Notes: generated by a model not told the origin, from the sequence alone. Shown: positions 28,305 to 36,862, counted from the first letter of the stretch. The stretch is DNA of 64,000 nt from Nesterenkonia lutea (GCF_014873955.1 NZ_JADBED010000001.1:2418001-2482000), one strand, 5' to 3'. A program made the numbers and translations.

Positions 28305-29246
28305 TCACTTGCCGAAGCCGGCAGTCAGACCGGCGACGATATGTCGGCGGGCGAATATATAGACCACCAGCAGCGGCAGCGCGGAGAGCACGACGGCGGC
28401 CAGGGTGGCCGGCACGTCGATGCCGAACTGGCCGCTGTACTCCCACAGGGACAGCGGCAGCACGCGCACATCGCTGCTCTGGGTGAGCACCAGTGGGAAC
28501 AGGAAGCTGTTCCACACCTGCAGGGCCTGGTAGATGCCCACGGTCATCAGGGCCGGCTTCGCCATGGGCAGCACCAGGGAGAAGAGGATCCGCCATTCAC
28601 CCGCCCCGTCGACCTTCATCGACTCGAAGAGCTCTGCCGGGATGTCGCGGACGAAGTTCACGATGATGAGCACACTCAGCGGGATCGCGAAGGCGATCTG
28701 CGGCAGGATCAGCGCCCAGAGAGTGTCATAGATGCCCAGCTGCTGGATCAGGTAGTACACCGGGATGATCGTGGCCTGCACCGGGATCGCGATTCCGAGC
28801 AGAATGATCTGGAAGAGGCGCTTGCCGCCCAGGGTGGTCGAGCGCGTGATGTAGTACGCCGCCATCACCGAGACCGAGAGCACCACGGCCACGGTGGAGA
28901 GCGTCACGATGACCGAGTTGCTGAAGTAGTGCAGGAAGTCGTTCTGCAGCACCTTGATGAACGGTGCGATCGTGGGGTTCGTCGAGGGCAGCAGCTGGTT
29001 GCTGGCTCGGAGGTCCTCGCTGGTGCGGAACGAGGTGATGAAGATGTAGTAGATGGGCAGGATGATGACCGCCAGCCAGAGCCAGCCGCCGATCCCAGCG
29101 AGGATGTTCGGCTTCTCCCCGGGGGCGCCGGTGCGTCGGACCTTGTTCTGCTTGATGTCGCCCCGGTCTGCTCCCGGCACCTCGGCAGGGACGCCTTTGC
29201 CGGCCTCGGGGGTCGCTGACTGTGTGCTTGCTGCGTGGGTCATCAT
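28305..29246 (-). CDS. Carbohydrate ABC transporter permease (MalG-type)
   Basis: Inner-membrane subunit of a CUT1 sugar importer. 313 residues: a ~45-residue hydrophilic N-terminus, then six hydrophobic helices. The EAA-type cytoplasmic loop, which contacts the ATPase, appears as ELFESMKVDGAGEWRILF around residue 210. The C-terminal FARRHIVAGLTAGFGK is typical of MalG-type permeases. Its start overlaps the stop of the MalF-type gene (ATGA), so translation is coupled. No ATPase gene is present in the operon. Confidence 0.94.
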   Translation of the reverse strand: MMTHAASTQSATPEAGKGVPAEVPGADRGDIKQNKVRRTGAPGEKPNILAGIGGWLWLAVIILPIYYIFITSFRTSEDLRASNQLLPSTNPTIAPFIKVLQNDFLHYFSNSVIVTLSTVAVVLSVSVMAAYYITRSTTLGGKRLFQIILLGIAIPVQATIIPVYYLIQQLGIYDTLWALILPQIAFAIPLSVLIIVNFVRDIPAELFESMKVDGAGEWRILFSLVLPMAKPALMTVGIYQALQVWNSFLFPLVLTQSSDVRVLPLSLWEYSGQFGIDVPATLAAVVLSALPLLVVYIFARRHIVAGLTAGFGK

Positions 29247-30154
29247 GCGCCTGCCTTGTCGCTGTCCATCTTGGAGGAGCCCGAAAGGACGTTCAGCAAG
29301 AGGGAGAGGGTCAGTCCGATGGCTACGAGGATCACCGCGATGACCGAGGCGTAGCCGAGGTTGTATGAGGCGAATCCGGTCACGTACATGTCCAGAGGCA
29401 GGATGCGCACCGCATCAGCAGGCTGTCCCCCGGTGAGCACGTAGATCAGATCGAAGTAGGTGAGCGAGCCGACCAGCATCAGCGTGGAGGAGGTGATGAT
29501 GGTGTAGCGCAGCTGCGGCAGAGTGATGGAGAAGAACTGCCGCAGGCGGCCTGCCCCGTCGATGGTGGCGGCCTCGTACATGGACGCCGGGATCTGGCGC
29601 ACTCCGGCCTGATAGAGGAGGCCGTGGAAGGGGACGAAGCACCAGCCGACCACGAAGATCATCACCCACATGACCAGATCCGAGTTGGCCAGCCAATCAT
29701 TGGGCAGCCACTCGAAGGGCAGTGCCGCAGAGAGTCCGTAGTTCGGAGAGAACAGCGACTGGAAGGTCAGACCCACGGCCACCGATGAGAACAGCAGGGG
29801 CAGGAAGTAGAGGACCGCGAGCAGGGCGCGGTAACGCTGCTGGCCTGCCATGAAGACACCGAGCAGCAGCGCGACGGGCGCCTGGAAGAGGTAGGAGCCC
29901 ACGACGAACACGAGGGTCAGGCTCAGCGCGGTCCAGGTGAAGGGACGGTCGAAGAGGACTGCCGTCCAGTTGCTCAGCCCCACCCAGGTGGGGGAGCCCA
30001 GAACGTTCCACTCCATGAAGGAGATGACCACGACGCCGATGAGCGGGATCAGGGCGAATATTCCGAAGAAGAGGACAGCGGGCACTGCCATCAGGAACGA
30101 GGGTCCCTTGTGGCCCAGCCCGGAGGCCTTGCTTCGAGCAGCGGTTTCAGTCAT
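29243..30154 (-). CDS. Carbohydrate ABC transporter permease (MalF-type)
   Basis: Partner permease of the CUT1 importer. 303 residues with six transmembrane helices, the first at ~20-40 (FLMAVPAVLFFGIFALIPLIG). The EAA loop reads SMYEAATIDGAGRLRQFF at about residue 195, and the following helix has SSTLMLVGSLTYFDLIYVLT. It lies between the binding-protein gene (separated by a strong hairpin) and the MalG-type gene. Together they import a sugar, probably xylose oligomers judged by the downstream GH3 and the neighbouring xyl genes. Confidence 0.94.
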   Translation of the reverse strand: MTETAARSKASGLGHKGPSFLMAVPAVLFFGIFALIPLIGVVVISFMEWNVLGSPTWVGLSNWTAVLFDRPFTWTALSLTLVFVVGSYLFQAPVALLLGVFMAGQQRYRALLAVLYFLPLLFSSVAVGLTFQSLFSPNYGLSAALPFEWLPNDWLANSDLVMWVMIFVVGWCFVPFHGLLYQAGVRQIPASMYEAATIDGAGRLRQFFSITLPQLRYTIITSSTLMLVGSLTYFDLIYVLTGGQPADAVRILPLDMYVTGFASYNLGYASVIAVILVAIGLTLSLLLNVLSGSSKMDSDKAGA

Positions 30155-30188
30155 GAGCTCGATTCAGATTCTTGTTGAGGGGAAAGAC

Positions 30189-30230
30189 GATCGGTTCGGG
30201 GCGGCCGAAGGTGGCCGCCCCGAACCGATC
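30189..30230 (-). terminator. Strong intercistronic hairpin after the binding-protein gene
   Basis: A perfect 18-bp stem (GATCGGTTCGGGGCGGCC and complement, 6-nt loop) sits between the solute-binding protein and the first permease. Such hairpins in ABC operons protect the upstream message or partly terminate, giving an excess of binding protein. No T-tract follows, so read-through is expected. Confidence 0.8.
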
Positions 30231-30238
30231 TGGGGCCG

Positions 30239-31534
30239 TCAGAGGGAGTTCATCGCCTCGACGAACTCCTCGGGGGTCATGTCCCCGCGGAGGATCTGGG
30301 ACAGGTTGTCCGTCAGCGGCTGGGCCACCTCGGGTGCGACTGCCTGGTCCCAGGAGAGTTGGAAGTTGTTGGCCTCGCCGACCAGCTCGCTGGAGAATTC
30401 GAGGAACTCAGCGTCCTCGGTCTCAGCGATCTCTTCCTCGATGTCGTTGAGCGGCGGCAGCGAGCCGGCCTCAAGCATCGCGTCCACGGTCTCCTCGTTG
30501 TAGAGGTTCTCGCTGATGTAGTCCGTGGCGATCTGCTGCTCCTCCTCCGAGGCGTCAGCGGAGACCGACCAGAAGTTGGCGGGGTTGCCCGTGATGTTCG
30601 ACGGATCGCCGGCACCGTCTTCCAGGGTGGGGAAGGAGGTGAAGCCGAAGTTGCCCGACTCGGCGAACTCGGGGAAGTCCTGGTTGATGGTCGCGTAGAC
30701 CCAGGAACCCTGCAGCAGCATGGCGGCCTGGCCGTCGGCGAGCAGCTGGGCGTCCTCGTTCTGATCGGCGGTGACGGAGTTGTAGGTGTCGATGTAGCCG
30801 CCGTTCTCGCCCAGGTCCTGCATGGTCTCCAGAGCGAACAGGATGGACTCGTTGTCCCACGCGCCCTCCTCACCTTCAACGACTGCCTGGAAGACCTCTT
30901 CGCCGCCGTGGCGGTCGGTGAGGTACTGCAGCCACATCAGTGCCGGCCAGACGGAACCGCCGGCCAGGGAGAAGGGAGCGACGTCGTTCTCGTTGAACAC
31001 ATCGATGGCCTCCTCGACCTCGGCCCAGGTCTCAGGGACCTCGAGGCCGACTTCGTCGAAGACTTCCTGGTTGTAGTACATGACGACCGGCTGCACATCG
31101 TTCAGCGGCACTGCGTAGGTGCTGCCGTCGACCTGACCGTTCTGCCAGACCGACTCGAAGACCCGCTCCTCGAGGTCCCCGGTCTCCCCGGTGAGATCCA
31201 TGATGGCGTCCTGCTCGGCATACTCCAGGAGCGCGCCGCCGGCCCAAGACATGATCAGGGTCGGAGCTTCCCCGGAGCCGACCGCGGTGCGGATCTGGCC
31301 CTTATAGGAGTCGTTCTCGATGCCCTCGACGTCGATCTGTGCATCTTCGTTGGATTCGTTCCAGCGGTTGAAGTCCTCTTCGATGGCGGGCCAGCCGCCT
31401 CCGGTGAGGATCCAGGCGTTCGCCTCGGCGTCGCCGCCACCGTCTCCGCCACCGTCTCCGCCGCCACAGGCCGAGAGGGCCAGGAGGGAGGTCACGCCGA
31501 GGCCTGCTGTGGCTACTCGAGTTGTTCTACGCAT
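30239..31534 (-). CDS. Sugar ABC transporter solute-binding lipoprotein
   Basis: 431 residues from the ATG at 31534, chosen for the AAAGGA ribosome site. A lipoprotein signal is visible: a short basic N-terminus, the LGVTSLLALSAC lipobox and then GGGDGGG. The mature part is a type-1 extracellular solute-binding protein with APTLIMSWAGGALLEYAEQ, VQPVVMYYNQEVFDE and ANFWSVSADASEEEQQIA, markedly acidic. It delivers its sugar to the permeases encoded next. A close paralogue lies at 31993-33300. The promoter carries a perfect -35 box and a ROK-like operator. Confidence 0.93.
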   Translation of the reverse strand: MRRTTRVATAGLGVTSLLALSACGGGDGGGDGGGDAEANAWILTGGGWPAIEEDFNRWNESNEDAQIDVEGIENDSYKGQIRTAVGSGEAPTLIMSWAGGALLEYAEQDAIMDLTGETGDLEERVFESVWQNGQVDGSTYAVPLNDVQPVVMYYNQEVFDEVGLEVPETWAEVEEAIDVFNENDVAPFSLAGGSVWPALMWLQYLTDRHGGEEVFQAVVEGEEGAWDNESILFALETMQDLGENGGYIDTYNSVTADQNEDAQLLADGQAAMLLQGSWVYATINQDFPEFAESGNFGFTSFPTLEDGAGDPSNITGNPANFWSVSADASEEEQQIATDYISENLYNEETVDAMLEAGSLPPLNDIEEEIAETEDAEFLEFSSELVGEANNFQLSWDQAVAPEVAQPLTDNLSQILRGDMTPEEFVEAMNSL

Positions 31535-31710
31535 CGTTGCGTCCTTTCTCATCAGGGCGAGCTCCGGCTCTGTACCGGTACATGGCCAAGCGCTCTGCAT
31601 CACTCCGGATCGGCCGGGTGGGGAGGCTCAGCGGCACAGGGCCGAAGTCCAAACCAAATCCGTGTCTGGAAAGCCCGGAGTGAGCTGGCGCAGACTGTGA
31701 TCTGGATTTC

Positions 31711-31750
31711 GTCTTGCCGTAAGACTAAATAGCCGCTGGGTGTGTGTCAA
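31711..31750 (-). promoter_or_regulatory. Promoter of the sugar ABC operon with operator-like inverted repeat
   Basis: On the minus strand: TTGACA (31750-31745), a 17-bp spacer and TAGTCT (31727-31722). The 15-bp inverted repeat GTCTT-ACGGC-AAGAC (31725-31711) overlaps the -10 box, as the one before xylA does. The rest of the gene-free stretch 31535-31992 holds the long leader of this operon, the 23-bp repeat array and the terminator of the neighbouring operon. I see no gene in it. Confidence 0.65.
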
Positions 31751-31784
31751 GACACAACAGATGACCGGCGTCACGCTGGTGCAA

Positions 31785-31899
31785 CACGGAGAACCCGGGT
31801 GAGGAAACACCGAGCACCCCGGTGCAGGAGCACGGAGAACCCTGGTGCGGAAGCACCGAGAACCCTGGTGCAGGGGCACGGAGAACCCTGGTGCAGGAG
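31785..31899. repeat. Array of five 23-bp tandem repeats
   Basis: Five contiguous 23-bp units (starts at 31785, 31808, 31831, 31854 and 31877) of the form CACSGAGAACCCTGGTGCAGGAG, with partial units on both sides. Where unit ends meet, GTGC-N4-GCAC forms a mini-palindrome in most junctions, so the array could fold into a row of small hairpins. There are no variable spacers, so it is not a CRISPR array. Confidence 0.92.
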
Positions 31900-31928
31900 C
31901 ACCCCAGGCGAGGTGGTGGTTCTGGTCG

Positions 31929-31970
31929 CGGGGCCCGATCGCCAGCGCAGTGCGCGCCGACCGGGCCCCG
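31929..31970 (-). terminator. Hairpin terminator after the orphan solute-binding protein gene
   Basis: The stem CGGGGCCCGATCG (31929-31941) pairs with CGACCGGGCCCCG (31958-31970) with one mismatch. It lies 22 bp past the stop codon at 31993. No strong T-run follows. Confidence 0.7.
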
Positions 31971-31992
31971 CTGCAGAAGCGGCTCAGCAGGC

Positions 31993-33300
31993 TCAGTCGG
32001 TGGGCTGAGTCTCGTTCATGTTGGCCGCGAACTCCTCGGGGGTGATGTCCCCGGCGAAGATCTGGCCCAGGTTCTCCAGCAGCGGACGCTCCTGACTCGG
32101 GTCCACGGCCTGGTCCCAGGAGAGCTGGAAGTTGGGAGCATCCTGGACGATGCCGTAGGCGAAGCTCAGGAACTCAGGGTCCTCGGTCTCGGCGATCTTG
32201 TCCTCGAGGCCCTTGAGCGGGGGAATGTTGCCGGTCTCGAGCATGCCGTCGACATACTCGTCGTTGAAGAGCCACTCTGAGAGGTAATCGACGCCTGCCT
32301 GCTGCTCCTCCTCGGTGGCATTGGCGGAGACGGACCAGAAGTTGGCGGGGTTGCCGACGATGCTGTTCGGATCCCCCTCGCCGCCCTCGATCTCCGGGAA
32401 GGTGGTGACGCCGAGGTTGCCGGACTCCATGAACTCCGGGCTCTCCTCGAGCAGACGGGAGTAGACCCAGGAGCCCTGGAGCACCATGGCGGAGAGACCG
32501 TCCGCGACCAGGTGGGCGTCTTCGTTGTTGTCCGCGACGACCGAGGCGAAGCCGGGGTCGAACGCCCCTGCCTCGACGAGTTCCTGGCAGCGCTCCAGGG
32601 CTTCAATGATGGCGGGGTGCGACCAGGCATCGGGCTCTCCGGCAACGACTGCATCGAAGGCTTCGGGGCCTCCGATGCGGTCGGTCAGGTAGGAGGCCCA
32701 CATCAACATGGGCCAGAGGGAGCCTCCGGCGAGGGAGAACGGATGCACACCCTCCTCCTGGAAGACCTCCACTGCTTCGAGCAGCTCGTCCCAGTCGGTG
32801 GGCACCTCGATGCCGGCGTCGTCGAAGACCTCCTGGTTGTAGTACATGACCACGGGCTGGACGTTGTTCATCGGCACCGCGTAGGTGGAGCCGTCGACCT
32901 CGCCGTTGGCCACGACGGATTCGATCAGGCCCTCGCGCAGCTCTTCGGTGTCTTCGGTGATGTCGGCGACATAGTCGCCCTCGACATACTCCAGCAGACC
33001 GCCGCCGGTCCAGCCGACGATCAGCGTGGGAGCCTCGCCGGAGCCCACCGCCGTGCGGATGCGGTCCTTGTAGATGTCATTGGCGAAGCTCTCGACGGTG
33101 AAGGCCTGATCGGGATTCTCCTCGTTCCAGGCCTCGAAGTCCTCCTCCACGACGTTCCAGACGCCGCCGTTGAGCACCCAGGCATCGGGCTCTGCGGAGC
33201 CGGAGTCTCCTCCGCCATCGCCGCCGCCGCAGGCTGAGACTCCGAAGAGTGCCCCTGCTGCCAGAACTGCAGTGCTGAGTCTTGCTTTTCGTCCCCACAT
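31993..33300 (-). CDS. Orphan sugar ABC solute-binding lipoprotein
   Basis: 435 residues from the ATG at 33300 behind AAAGGAACG. The lipobox is LFGVSAC followed by GGGDGGGDSG. It is clearly paralogous to the protein at 30239-31534: both share RIRTAVGSGEAPTLI, VDGSTYAVP, NVQPVVMYYNQEVFD or a near variant, PFSLAGGS, GNPANFWSVSA and NFQLSWDQAV. It has no permease or ATPase of its own. It is the last gene of the operon running from the isomerase gene through gntP and is followed by a terminator. It may dock on the adjacent MalF/MalG-type permeases, or serve a transporter elsewhere. Confidence 0.9.
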   Translation of the reverse strand: MWGRKARLSTAVLAAGALFGVSACGGGDGGGDSGSAEPDAWVLNGGVWNVVEEDFEAWNEENPDQAFTVESFANDIYKDRIRTAVGSGEAPTLIVGWTGGGLLEYVEGDYVADITEDTEELREGLIESVVANGEVDGSTYAVPMNNVQPVVMYYNQEVFDDAGIEVPTDWDELLEAVEVFQEEGVHPFSLAGGSLWPMLMWASYLTDRIGGPEAFDAVVAGEPDAWSHPAIIEALERCQELVEAGAFDPGFASVVADNNEDAHLVADGLSAMVLQGSWVYSRLLEESPEFMESGNLGVTTFPEIEGGEGDPNSIVGNPANFWSVSANATEEEQQAGVDYLSEWLFNDEYVDGMLETGNIPPLKGLEDKIAETEDPEFLSFAYGIVQDAPNFQLSWDQAVDPSQERPLLENLGQIFAGDITPEEFAANMNETQPTD

Positions 33301-33353
33301 AGAAATCGTTCCTTTTCTCATCAGTTGCGAGTTGTCGTGCATTACGTGGACCC

Positions 33354-34757
33354 TCATGCTGCGATGGCGTAGACGCCCCAGCTGAGGAAGAAGGCCATGA
33401 AGCCGATGGCGGTGGCCATGACAGACCAGGTCTTCAGGGTCGTGATCGTGTCGAAGCCGCAGAAGCGACCCACCAGCCAGAATCCGGAATCGTTGAAGTG
33501 CGAGAAGGTGATCGAGCCCGCCACGATGGCGACCACGAGGGCGGCGAGGGCAAAGCCGTCAAGTCCCAGCTCCATGACACCGGGAGCCATGATTCCGCCC
33601 GCTGTAGTCGCGGCCACCGTCGCTGAGCCCTGCGCCACGCGGATGACCACGGCGACCAGGAAGCCCGCCAGGATGACCGGCAGCCCCATCGCGTCCAGGC
33701 CCTCGGCGATGGAGCCGCCGATTCCGGTGGCGGTGAGCACGGCGCCGAAGGCTCCGCCGGCACCAGTGATCAGGATGATCGAGCAGACCGGCGCGAGCGC
33801 GTTGTCTATCAGGTCAGACATCGCGTCGCCGAGTCCGCCCGAGCCCCTGCGCGGCTTGATGAAGAGCAGGTACATCGCGGCCAGAGTTGCGATCAGCAGC
33901 GCCACCGGTGTGGGGCCGATGAGCTGGGACAGCGCGTAGCCGAAGCTGTCCTCGCTGATCCGCCCATCAGCTTCCAGCGTGTTGGACAGTGCGTTGTAGA
34001 AGATCAGCGCCAGCGGCAGGAGCAGCGCGAAGATGACGGTGCCGAAGGCGGGCCGCGCATACTCCTCGGTGACCCTGGACTCGCCGAAGAGGTTCGGGAC
34101 CGGAAAGTTCGGGTAGCCCTTGGCCATCACCAGTCCGAGGCGGTAGCCAGCGAAGTACCAGGTGGGGATGCCCACCATCATGGCGACGATCAGCACCAGC
34201 CCGATGTCTGCGCCCATGACCGTGGCGGCCGCCGTCGGCCCGGGGTGGGGCGGGGTCAGCGCATGCATCATCAGGAATGCACCGATGGAAGGCAGCACAT
34301 AGAGCATGAAGCTGCCGCCGAGCCGCCGCGCCACGGTGTAGATCACCGGCAGCATGACGATGAATCCTGCGTCGAGGAAGATCGGGAAGGCATAGAACAG
34401 CGAGGCCACGGCAAGGGCCAGGGGCGCTCGCTTCTCCCCGAAGGTCGCGAGCATCTTGTCCGCCAGCACCTGAGCGCCGCCGGAGATCTCGACCAGACGT
34501 CCGAGCACAGCGCCGAAGCCGATGAGCAGGGCGACGTTGCCCACTGTGGTGGAGAAGCCGTCGACCACCACGGAGAGGACGTCGCCGACCCCGATGCCGG
34601 CCGCCAGAGCGGTGATCAGCGAGACGATGATCAGCGAGAAGAAGGCGTGGAGCTTGACCTTCACGATCAGCACCAGAAGCAGGATGATGGAACCCAGCGC
34701 CAGGGCCAGCAGGGCCGGGGTGGGCAGCTCGAAGGCGAGCGTCAGGTCATCTGTCAC
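33354..34757 (-). CDS. GntP-family sugar-acid:H+ symporter
   Basis: 467 residues with about 12-14 hydrophobic helices. The GntP signature HALTPPHPGPTAAATVMGAD is present near residue 165, along with FSHFNDSGFWLVGRFCG near the C-terminus. Characterised members carry gluconate, idonate, fructuronate or C4 and C5 sugar acids. The GTG start overlaps the stop of the dehydrogenase gene (GTGA), so the two are translationally coupled. This argues that the dehydrogenase acts on the transported acid or a direct product. Confidence 0.92.
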   Translation of the reverse strand: MTDDLTLAFELPTPALLALALGSIILLLVLIVKVKLHAFFSLIIVSLITALAAGIGVGDVLSVVVDGFSTTVGNVALLIGFGAVLGRLVEISGGAQVLADKMLATFGEKRAPLALAVASLFYAFPIFLDAGFIVMLPVIYTVARRLGGSFMLYVLPSIGAFLMMHALTPPHPGPTAAATVMGADIGLVLIVAMMVGIPTWYFAGYRLGLVMAKGYPNFPVPNLFGESRVTEEYARPAFGTVIFALLLPLALIFYNALSNTLEADGRISEDSFGYALSQLIGPTPVALLIATLAAMYLLFIKPRRGSGGLGDAMSDLIDNALAPVCSIILITGAGGAFGAVLTATGIGGSIAEGLDAMGLPVILAGFLVAVVIRVAQGSATVAATTAGGIMAPGVMELGLDGFALAALVVAIVAGSITFSHFNDSGFWLVGRFCGFDTITTLKTWSVMATAIGFMAFFLSWGVYAIAA

Positions 34758-35722
34758 TTCTTGCCCTTCGGTGCTGGGCCGAGCTCGCGCAGCAGATCAC
34801 CCATGCGGGCGTAGGCCTTGTTTCTGTAGGCGATCACCGCGGCCTTGGTCTCCTCGTCGAAGTCCCCGGTCCATCCCTTTCCGTTCTTGACGCCATGACG
34901 GCCGGCGTCGACGTTCTCGGCGAGCAGCTTCGGGGGCGCCAGGCGTTCCCCGTAAGCCTCGGAGAGAGTGCTGAAGCCCTTGGCGTAGACATCGAGTCCG
35001 GCCTGGTCGGCGATCGCGAAGGGACCGAAGAAGCCGAGCCGGAATCCGAAGGTGGTGCGCACGACCGTGTCCACGTCTTCTGCGCTCGCGATCCCTTCCT
35101 CGACGACTGACGCCGCCTCCTTGAGCAGCGCGTACTGCAGGCGATTCAGCACCATGCCGGGCGTGTCCGCCACCTCAGCACCCTCGCGACCTGCCCGGGC
35201 AAGGAGATCCTTGACGGCCTCGACCACGTCCGGCCTGGTGGCCTCGCCGGAGACGAGCTCGACACCGGGGATGAAGGGGGCCGGGTTGGAGAAGTGCACG
35301 GTGAGGAATCGTTCGGGGTTCTTGACCGCCGAGACCAGCACATGCACAGGAATGGTGGAGGTGTTCGTGCCGATGATGGCGTCTGCACGCGCGTGCTGCG
35401 AGATCTTGCCCAGCACCTCGCGCTTGACCTCGGGAGACTCAAAGACGGCTTCTTCGATGAAGTCGGCGTCCGCCACGGCCTCTTCCAGGGTCCGGCCTGC
35501 GGTGAGGTTCTTCTTGATGGTCTCGGTGGAGCCGGCTTCGTACAGGCCCTGGTCCTCAAACTCCTGGGCCTCGTGGAGCAGTCGGGCGAGCCCCTTCTTG
35601 GCGGCCTCGACGTCGACGTCGACGATCTCGACGCTCAGGTCCGCCAGTGCGAGGGTCTGGGCGATGCCGCCGCCCATATATCCTGCGCCGACGACGGTCA
35701 CGGTGTTGATGGTCTTAGCCAT
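34754..35722 (-). CDS. 3-hydroxyacyl-CoA dehydrogenase-family oxidoreductase
   Basis: 322 residues from the ATG at 35722; the longer upstream frame is Arg/Ser/Pro-rich non-protein. The NAD-binding domain carries GAGYMGGGIA (residues 12-21) and IVDVDVEAAKKG. The catalytic set is present: Ser in GTNTSTIPV (~122), His143 in VHFSNPAPF, Glu in PGVELVSGE and Asn in GMVLNRLQYALLKE. The C-terminal domain has GFRLGFFGPFAIADQAG. Short, single-domain members include L-gulonate 3-dehydrogenase (lambda-crystallin) and carnitine dehydrogenase, which oxidise the 3-hydroxyl of a hydroxy acid. Placed between a GntP permease and an isomerase or decarboxylase, a sugar-acid 3-dehydrogenase is more likely than fatty-acid oxidation. 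No thiolase or enoyl-CoA hydratase lies nearby. Confidence 0.88.
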   Translation of the reverse strand: MAKTINTVTVVGAGYMGGGIAQTLALADLSVEIVDVDVEAAKKGLARLLHEAQEFEDQGLYEAGSTETIKKNLTAGRTLEEAVADADFIEEAVFESPEVKREVLGKISQHARADAIIGTNTSTIPVHVLVSAVKNPERFLTVHFSNPAPFIPGVELVSGEATRPDVVEAVKDLLARAGREGAEVADTPGMVLNRLQYALLKEAASVVEEGIASAEDVDTVVRTTFGFRLGFFGPFAIADQAGLDVYAKGFSTLSEAYGERLAPPKLLAENVDAGRHGVKNGKGWTGDFDEETKAAVIAYRNKAYARMGDLLRELGPAPKGKK

Positions 35723-35798
35723 GGTTCTCAGGTCTCTTTCGTCAGATGTGGTTCGCAATGGTGTCTGTGGGATGTTCACGGGATCCTCCCCGCGGGCC

Positions 35799-36755
35799 TC
35801 AGGCCTGGTCGGCGCGGGACGCGGCGAGGAGCGGACTGCTCTCGGCCGAGGTGAGGATCTGCTGGATGTAGTCACGGTTTTCGGCGCAGACCCCGATGGA
35901 GTCCGACCCGTAGTGCTCGCAGCAGAACGGGCCGGAGTAGCCGAGCTCCAGTGCGCGGCGGATGATCTTGCGGTAGTTGATCAGGCCGTGCTTCAGCGGC
36001 ATGGGCGCCGAGGAGTATCCGCCGACCGCCGGATCCTCGTCTCGGGTGTAGTTCTTGATATGCCAGAAGTTTGCATGTGGGAGCACCTTCTCGAACATCT
36101 CTTCATATGCCGGCATGGGGCGATGCAGCCGGATGAAGTTGCCGAGATCAGGGTTGAGGCCCACGGCTGGGTGGTTGACGTCCGCGTGGAATGCCACGGC
36201 CTCATCGGCAGTGCCGAGGAAGGTGTCCTCATACATCTCGAGGCTGAGCTCAATCCCGTTGGCCTGGGCGTGGTCACCGAGCTCGCGGATCCGCTCCACG
36301 GCCAGCGGACGCAGTGCGGGATCATCGTGGTGGCCCTCCGCGAGCCAGAACCAGAGCGCGTTCTGCTGCTCCGGGGTCAGCGCCTGCATGAATCCAGTGT
36401 TGACGATGCTCGCTCCGAATTCGGGGGCGATGTCGATCAGCCTGTGGGCGTCGGCGAGATTCGCCTCGCCATGCTCGCGGTCGATGACCGAGTTGCGGGT
36501 CATCGAGATGGAGGAGATCTTCAGGCCCTCGTCGGACAGGACCTGCTTGAACTCCCCCAGGCGCGGAGCGGAGAGCTTCTGCAGGGGCAACCAGGCGTCG
36601 GTGGGGTCGATGTGATCGAACCCGAGCTCACGCATCTGGCGCAGACAGTCGGACCAGTAGGTCGCTGTTGCCTGCCAGACCGGAACTCCCTCAGAGGTCT
36701 TGCCTCCGAAGGCGAGCATATTGCCGGCGATGGGCCATGTGGCTGCTGTGAACAT
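35799..36755 (-). CDS. Sugar isomerase/epimerase-fold protein (candidate 3-keto acid decarboxylase)
   Basis: 318 residues of the xylose-isomerase-like TIM-barrel (AP-endonuclease 2) superfamily. A metal site typical of the fold is visible: Glu173 (SLEMYEDTF), Asp203 (LNPDLGNF), His232 (WHIKNY) and Glu280 (CCEHYG). Members of this fold act as isomerases, epimerases or, in acid-sugar pathways, decarboxylases of 3-keto acids. It is co-directional with the 3-hydroxyacyl-CoA-dehydrogenase-like gene (76-bp gap), and the kinase and isomerases around it handle erythrulose. Release of CO2 from a 3-ketopentonate to give erythrulose would therefore complete a route. This is inference; an epimerase or isomerase role is equally compatible with the fold. 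Confidence 0.82.
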   Translation of the reverse strand: MFTAATWPIAGNMLAFGGKTSEGVPVWQATATYWSDCLRQMRELGFDHIDPTDAWLPLQKLSAPRLGEFKQVLSDEGLKISSISMTRNSVIDREHGEANLADAHRLIDIAPEFGASIVNTGFMQALTPEQQNALWFWLAEGHHDDPALRPLAVERIRELGDHAQANGIELSLEMYEDTFLGTADEAVAFHADVNHPAVGLNPDLGNFIRLHRPMPAYEEMFEKVLPHANFWHIKNYTRDEDPAVGGYSSAPMPLKHGLINYRKIIRRALELGYSGPFCCEHYGSDSIGVCAENRDYIQQILTSAESSPLLAASRADQA

Positions 36756-36814
36756 TTGTTCCCTTCAAACGTGCGTGCGAGGTTCATACTTGAGCACTTC
36801 ACTTCGTGTGTCAA
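36750..36814 (-). promoter_or_regulatory. Promoter and palindromic operator of the isomerase-dehydrogenase-gntP operon
   Basis: On the minus strand, TTGACA (36814-36809) and AAGTAT (36791-36786) are 17 bp apart. A perfect 12-bp palindrome, GAACATTTGTTC, covers 36750-36761 and overlaps the start codon at 36755. A hairpin with 7-bp arms, AAGCGTC and GACGCTT (36813-36838), lies just upstream. The same TTGACACAC sequence occurs in the promoter of the sugar ABC operon. Confidence 0.6.
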
Positions 36815-36862
36815 GCGTCACAGGGTGCTGAGACGCTTCCAGAGAGCCCGGATCGGCCGGGT

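Noticed and set aside
31785..31899. CRISPR-like appearance of the 23-bp array
   Set aside because: Units are directly contiguous with no unique spacers, and there are no cas genes nearby.
34754..35722. Fatty-acid beta-oxidation role for the 3-hydroxyacyl-CoA dehydrogenase-like gene
   Set aside because: No thiolase, enoyl-CoA hydratase or acyl-CoA dehydrogenase is nearby, and the gene is coupled to a sugar-acid permease. The role is kept open only as an alternative.
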